Below are positions 60,270 through 64,000 of a stretch of 64,000 bases of DNA, one piece after another. Each line of letters starts with the position of its first letter. The first letter of the stretch is position 1. The stretch spans positions 1-64,000 of the forward strand of contig JACKBV010000011.1 in NCBI GenBank assembly GCA_020634315.1, given 5' to 3'. The stretch is from Ardenticatenaceae bacterium (GTDB lineage: Bacteria; Chloroflexota; Anaerolineae; Promineifilales; Promineifilaceae). Both the position numbers and the translations under genes were made by a program. Below the pieces are notes generated by a model, which saw only the letters and a list, made by a program, of their open reading frames with translations, ran no database searches and was not told the DNA's origin.

Positions 60270-61004
60270 TTATAACCTGGGTCGCAATGTCCCTTGCAGC
60301 ATCCAGGTACGGAGGCCAGTATCCACAAAGCCAACGCTTTCGGCCAGGTTGATAGAGGCTGTATTTGTCGCCGAAGCAACGTAGAGAGGGGTACGGCCGT
60401 TTTCCAGTAAATATTGCACCATTGCCGCCACGACACTGCGCCCCCACCCTTGCCGTTGATAACGAGGCAGGGTGTTCACAGCGATTTCGGCGAAATAGGG
60501 GGATTGCCAATTCAAATGGGCAGAGGCCACCACGGCCCCCTGCTCCGCTTCGGAACGGACAATAAAACGAGGTAAATCATTTACCGCATTGGCCTGCATG
60601 ACCAGGACATTGATCACTGGCTCAAAACGACTGGGGTCTAGCATATACACTTGCAGGTATTCTTCGACCTGAATGTCAAACAATGCCCGAATGAGTGGCT
60701 CGTCAACTTCGGATGTTTCAATGAAAACGGCCGTTTCCGGCAGCAGCGCCTGGTAAATCAACTCCACACTTCCATCCATATCTTGTGGCGGAAAGCGAAA
60801 TGTGACCAACGGCCGAAACAAATCCATCCCTGTGCGCGACACAGCCATATATCCGGCAGCAATGTCTGCTTCCGGTGGCTGGGTAAAGAGGTGCGTTTTG
60901 GCATCAGGATGATACAAGGCAAAATAGGCCGCCATCGCATCGCGTGGATGGCGCTCATCCAGTAAATGGCGAATGGATTGGCGCAGTTGGGGCAAACTTT
61001 TCAT
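60270..61004 (-). CDS. GNAT-family N-acetyltransferase
   Basis: A 244-residue protein. The C-terminal half (about 130-235) is a GNAT domain with the acetyl-CoA motif PRYQRQGWGRSV and ASATNTASINLAESVGF. The N-terminal half has no recognised motif and may be a second, degenerate GNAT fold. Substrate unknown. Last gene of an operon with the phosphorylase and the aldo/keto reductase (19-base gap). Confidence 0.82.
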   Translation of the reverse strand: MKSLPQLRQSIRHLLDERHPRDAMAAYFALYHPDAKTHLFTQPPEADIAAGYMAVSRTGMDLFRPLVTFRFPPQDMDGSVELIYQALLPETAVFIETSEVDEPLIRALFDIQVEEYLQVYMLDPSRFEPVINVLVMQANAVNDLPRFIVRSEAEQGAVVASAHLNWQSPYFAEIAVNTLPRYQRQGWGRSVVAAMVQYLLENGRTPLYVASATNTASINLAESVGFVDTGLRTWMLQGTLRPRL

Positions 61005-61023
61005 CGTCGTCAGCGCCTATTTG

Positions 61024-61782
61024 TCAGGAAACGGGGAGTTGGGCATGGAGGTTGGCAACGGCCGTTAACGCCACCCCAATCCCCACCGCAACGGCATCGT
61101 GCATCATCTGGGCGTGTGGATCATACGTATTCATATTTTCACCCTCATCCAACACATTGCCATCTACCGCCAAAATTGCCCCAGTCCGCACCCGGCGCAA
61201 ACTACCCAACAAAAAAAGCGGCGCACACTCCATTTCCACCGCCAGCACATTGGCACCAGACAAAGTCTGATAATGCGGCGTGTGCGGCGTCTGCACACCG
61301 GCATAAAAATTATCGCGGCTGATGACAATACCCGTGTGTGTAGGGACATCTGTTTGCCGCGCTGCATCTCGCAGCGCCACCGTGACATCCAAATCCGCTA
61401 CAGCCGGATACCCTTCTGGCATCGTTTCCCGTCCGTAACCTGTATACTGCACAGCGGCCGTCGCCACAACCAAATGCCCTTTGTGAATGGATGTCTGCAA
61501 CCCACCGCATGTCCCTACACGAACAATACAATCCGCCCCGGCAGCAATCAGCTCCTCGAAAGCAATTGCCGCTCCCGGTGCGCCAATACCATGCGAACAA
61601 ACAGCAACAGGAATGCCCTGATACGTGCCCCAATACGCATGATATTCGCGCTGCTGCGTCAGCAGCCTGGTGTCGGTTAAATGCTCCGCGATACGCTGCG
61701 CCCGCTGCGGGTCGCCGCATACCAAAGCAAAGCGGGGAACTGTTCCGACAACCAGACCGGTGAGCGGTAATTGCTTCGCCAT
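61024..61782 (-). CDS. Nucleoside phosphorylase (uridine/purine type)
   Basis: A 252-residue NP-I family enzyme: CGDPQRAQRIAEHL (phosphate site), GIGAPGAAIAFEEL, RVGTCGGLQ and VEMECAPLF, the ribose-binding Met-Glu motif. It splits a nucleoside with phosphate into base and ribose-1-phosphate. Whether uridine or purine nucleosides are used cannot be decided; the overall look is nearest to Udp/DeoD. Six bases after the aldo/keto reductase. Confidence 0.88.
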   Translation of the reverse strand: MAKQLPLTGLVVGTVPRFALVCGDPQRAQRIAEHLTDTRLLTQQREYHAYWGTYQGIPVAVCSHGIGAPGAAIAFEELIAAGADCIVRVGTCGGLQTSIHKGHLVVATAAVQYTGYGRETMPEGYPAVADLDVTVALRDAARQTDVPTHTGIVISRDNFYAGVQTPHTPHYQTLSGANVLAVEMECAPLFLLGSLRRVRTGAILAVDGNVLDEGENMNTYDPHAQMMHDAVAVGIGVALTAVANLHAQLPVS

Positions 61783-61788
61783 CGCTTT

Positions 61789-62787
61789 TTACTGGAAGGG
61801 AATGGGCGCTGGCTTGTTATCAAGGATTTGCTCGATACGCGCCATCACCTCATCACTCAATTTTTCGACAACATCCAACGCCTGCATATTATCAGCAACT
61901 TGTTCCGGGCGAGAAGCACCGGTAATAACCGTGCTCACGTTGGGGTTCTTCAAACACCAGGCAATAGCTAAACGCGCCATGGTTGTATCCAACTCTGTGG
62001 CCAGCGCTGTCAATTCACGCGTTTTTGCCAGATTGCGCTTGCCTTCCTCGCTTTCAAACATGTTGCGCAGCCATTCATAGCCGGGCAAGTTGATACGCGA
62101 GTCTGCGGGCACGCCATCATTGTATTTGCCCGTAAGCAGCCCGGAGGCCAACGGCGACCAGATGGTTGTCCCCAGGCCAATGGTGTCGTAGAGACGGCCG
62201 TATTCCGCCTCAAACCGCTGCCGTGTCAACATGTTATATTGTGGTTGTTCCATCGTCGGCGGCAAGAGATTGTACTGCCGTGCCACACTGTGCGCCTCCA
62301 TGATCTGCTGCGCCGACCATTCCGACGTCCCCCAATACAACACCTTGCCTTGTTGAATCAGGTTTGTCATTGTCCACACAACTTCTTCCATGGGCACTTC
62401 GGGGTCTGGGCGATGGCAAAAATACATATCCAGGTAATCCACTTGCAGCCGTTCCAATGCCTGATGACATGCTTCCACCACATGTTTGCGGCTCAAACCC
62501 TGCTGTGTTGGTTTGGCATCGGGAACACTACCCCACATCACTTTGCTCGACACGAGATAGCTATCACGCCGCCAACCAGACTTTTGCAGCGCCTTGCCCA
62601 TAATGGTTTCTGCTGCCCCATGTGCATAAATTTCGGCATTATCGAAAAAGTTAACGCCGGCATCATAGGCCACTTGCATGGAGGCCAAAGCAGCATCCAC
62701 ATCCATCTGATTACCAAATGTCACCCACGCGCCAAAAGAAAGTGCGCTCACTTTGAGTCCGGATTTTCCTAAACGACGATACTCCAT
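61789..62787 (-). CDS. Aldo/keto reductase, voltage-gated K+ channel beta-subunit-like
   Basis: A 332-residue NADPH-dependent TIM barrel with the tetrad D49, Y54, K82 and H125. The sequence (MEYRRLGKSGLKVSALSFG, YWGTSEWSAQQIMEAH, PLASGLLTGKYNDG) is of the Kv-beta/YghZ group. Substrate unknown, probably small aldehydes. Its leader is a CCTCC/GGAGG element with AAGGAG before the ATG. Confidence 0.92.
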   Translation of the reverse strand: MEYRRLGKSGLKVSALSFGAWVTFGNQMDVDAALASMQVAYDAGVNFFDNAEIYAHGAAETIMGKALQKSGWRRDSYLVSSKVMWGSVPDAKPTQQGLSRKHVVEACHQALERLQVDYLDMYFCHRPDPEVPMEEVVWTMTNLIQQGKVLYWGTSEWSAQQIMEAHSVARQYNLLPPTMEQPQYNMLTRQRFEAEYGRLYDTIGLGTTIWSPLASGLLTGKYNDGVPADSRINLPGYEWLRNMFESEEGKRNLAKTRELTALATELDTTMARLAIAWCLKNPNVSTVITGASRPEQVADNMQALDVVEKLSDEVMARIEQILDNKPAPIPFQ

Positions 62788-62890
62788 TAGTTAGCTCCTT
62801 AAAAAATAGCCTCCCGGAGGTTCGTCTCATGTAACGAGCCTGCCATTGATAACCTCCGGGAGGTTGGTTTTCATTCATGGTGGTGCGTAC
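62788..62890 (-). repeat. CCTCC/GGAGG leader-repeat element before the aldo/keto reductase
   Basis: AACCTCCGGGAGGTT (62851-62865) and GCCTCCCGGAGGTT (62809-62822). On the minus strand it starts with ACCACCATGAATGAAAACC and ends with GGCTATTTTTTAAGGAG, ten bases before the start. A frame from ATGAAT reads MNENQPPGGYQWQARYM, near the equivalent frame at 29955-30085 (NESQPPGGYQWKTRRM). The rest of the gap to 63018 shows nothing. Confidence 0.8.
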
Positions 62891-63018
62891 CACGCATGTT
62901 GTTCCGATTGTTTGGAGGAAGCGAAAGATAGATAATTGAGTTTACCGGGCTAATGCATCACCGGCAACCAAATCCATTCGCTTGCAGTTAACTTTCAGCG
63001 ACCATTTATAAAGGCAAG

Positions 63019-64000
63019 TTATTGCTGAATGCCACCCTCTGTCAGACTGCGTACATCCAACAGGCGATCCGCTTCATCAGCTTCCAGATACCCTTTTTCA
63101 ACGACGACTTCGCGCACAGTCCGGTTACTGCCCATCGCTTCCTTGGCGACTTCAGCCCCTTTAAGGTAGCCAATCACCGGATTGAGCGCCGTCACCAGAA
63201 TGGCATTCTTTGCCAGCCAGCCAGTTGCCTTTTCCTGGTTGGCCTGCAAACCGACCACACATTTATCGGTAAATGCGGTGGTGGCGTTAATGATAATGTC
63301 CATGCTTTGGAACAAGTTGTAGGCCATAATGGGCATCATCACATTCAATTCAAGCTGTCCCGCCTGCCCACTCAGAAGCACAGTCAAATCATTGCCCATG
63401 ACCTGGAACATCGCCATATTTAACATTTCGGCCAGAACCGGGTTCACTTTACCGGGCATAATGGAAGAACCGGGCTGAACGGCGGGCAAGCGAATCTCAT
63501 CTAAGCCGGTGCTGGGACCGGAAGAGAGCAGGCGAAAATCATTGGCGATGCGCGTCAGGTCTTGCGCCAGAGTACGCATAGCGCCACTAAATTGCACAGC
63601 ATCAGCCAGGCTTTGCATGGATTCAAACAGGTTGTCTGACTTGCGTAATTTCAGGTCGGTCAGTTGGCTCAAGGTTTTCACCATGCGTTTGTGATAATGA
63701 GGATGCGCGTTTAATCCGGTTCCTGTGGCGGTTCCGCCAATGCCCAGGCGGCGCAGCCCTTTGGCTGCTTGCTTAATCTTGTGTGCGTCGCGGCGCACGG
63801 AGAGCGCATATGCGCCAAATTCTTGCCCCAGGCGCACGGGGACGGCATCTTGTAAATGGGTACGGCCGCTTTTCACCACCCCATCAAACTCATCCGCCTT
63901 TTGCTCCAGGGCCATCGCCAAATGGTCTAGCGCCGCCAACAAATCACCTAAACGCCACAAGCAGCCAAGGCGAATGGCGGTGGGAATGGTGTCATTGGTG
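63019..64000 (-). CDS. Fumarase C / aspartase superfamily lyase (5' part beyond window)
   Basis: The frame runs through the right edge (TNDTIPTAIRLG is the first visible text), so the N-terminus is missing. SGRTHLQDAVPVRLGQE and the signature GSSIMPGKVNP mark the superfamily, which adds or removes water or ammonia across fumarate. AGQLELNVMMPIMAYNL and LNPVIGYLKGAEVAKEA lie in the variable part; both FumC and AspA remain possible. Ends LLDVRSLTEGGIQQ. About 70% of the protein is visible. Confidence 0.9.
   Translation of the reverse strand, partial: TNDTIPTAIRLGCLWRLGDLLAALDHLAMALEQKADEFDGVVKSGRTHLQDAVPVRLGQEFGAYALSVRRDAHKIKQAAKGLRRLGIGGTATGTGLNAHPHYHKRMVKTLSQLTDLKLRKSDNLFESMQSLADAVQFSGAMRTLAQDLTRIANDFRLLSSGPSTGLDEIRLPAVQPGSSIMPGKVNPVLAEMLNMAMFQVMGNDLTVLLSGQAGQLELNVMMPIMAYNLFQSMDIIINATTAFTDKCVVGLQANQEKATGWLAKNAILVTALNPVIGYLKGAEVAKEAMGSNRTVREVVVEKGYLEADEADRLLDVRSLTEGGIQQ

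Noticed and set aside
63019..63960. A complete lyase gene starting at the TTG 63960
   Set aside because: The TTG is an internal Leu codon; family-typical sequence (TNDTIPTAIRLG) continues upstream to the window edge.

Overview
The window looks like a chromosomal segment of a free-living bacterium, most likely a Chloroflexota member of the Anaerolineae/Caldilinea/Ardenticatenia kind. This is inference from gene content: LytR-CpsA-Psr protein, Na+-pumping methylmalonyl-CoA decarboxylase, many Ser/Thr/Pro-linker lipoproteins and a receptor-like Ser/Thr kinase, with no outer-membrane machinery. Genes lie on both strands in short operons. No prophage, transposase, CRISPR array, rRNA or tRNA was seen. 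Two housekeeping RNAs are present: tmRNA (ssrA) and RNase P RNA (rnpB).

Layout. 1-7.8 kb: mutS (cut by the left edge), a soluble TPR-GAF histidine kinase, a dual-specificity phosphatase, a lone receiver domain and a GltD-like flavoprotein. 7.9-11.8 kb: a methylmalonyl-CoA decarboxylase operon (mmdA-D-C-B) led by an RsbRD-type sensor. 12.2-14.4 kb: ArsR regulator with its operator, a Cys-containing small protein and a PIG-V-like mannosyltransferase. 14.8-24.4 kb: an unusual biosynthetic operon (C-T-TE synthetase, carrier protein, AMP ligase, AsnB, NadE-like, acyltransferase-3, membrane-anchored SGNH protein) that resembles a rebuilt Dlt/Oat surface-acylation pathway. 24.4-35.5 kb: prmC, NTF2-like, YitT, methionine/folate fusion enzyme, LCP protein, moaA, GT2, EEP phosphatase, glycosidase, lipoprotein.

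35.6-43.9 kb: a lipoprotein DsbA-cyclophilin fusion whose first active-site Cys codon is an in-frame UGA (selenoprotein candidate), a beta-propeller, a beta-lactamase-fold protein without signal peptide, an HU-like protein next to a 5 x 22-bp iteron-like array, and aconitase. 44-51.6 kb: ssrA, a hotdog thioesterase, a kinase-FecR-pseudopeptidase receptor paired with an FHA-NERD protein, and uvrB. 51.9-64 kb: dynamin-like GTPase, membrane proteins, an orphan FAD subunit, rnpB, LMW-PTP, geranylgeranyl-reductase-like flavoprotein, receiver domain, cold-shock protein, AKR-phosphorylase-GNAT operon and a fumarase/aspartase (cut by the right edge).

Three genome-wide layers lie over these genes. (i) The octamer palindrome ACGGCCGT occurs about 90 times by eye, where about one is expected, inside and outside genes. 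(ii) Heptanucleotide repeats are arranged as facing arms that pair 4 of every 7 bases; they lie between operon genes, in the tmRNA precursor, inside rnpB and inside one coding sequence. (iii) A leader element built on AACCTCC/GGAGGTT palindromes sits sense-oriented in front of several unrelated genes. These layers, the UGA-containing DsbA and the 14.8-24.4 kb operon are the most promising leads.
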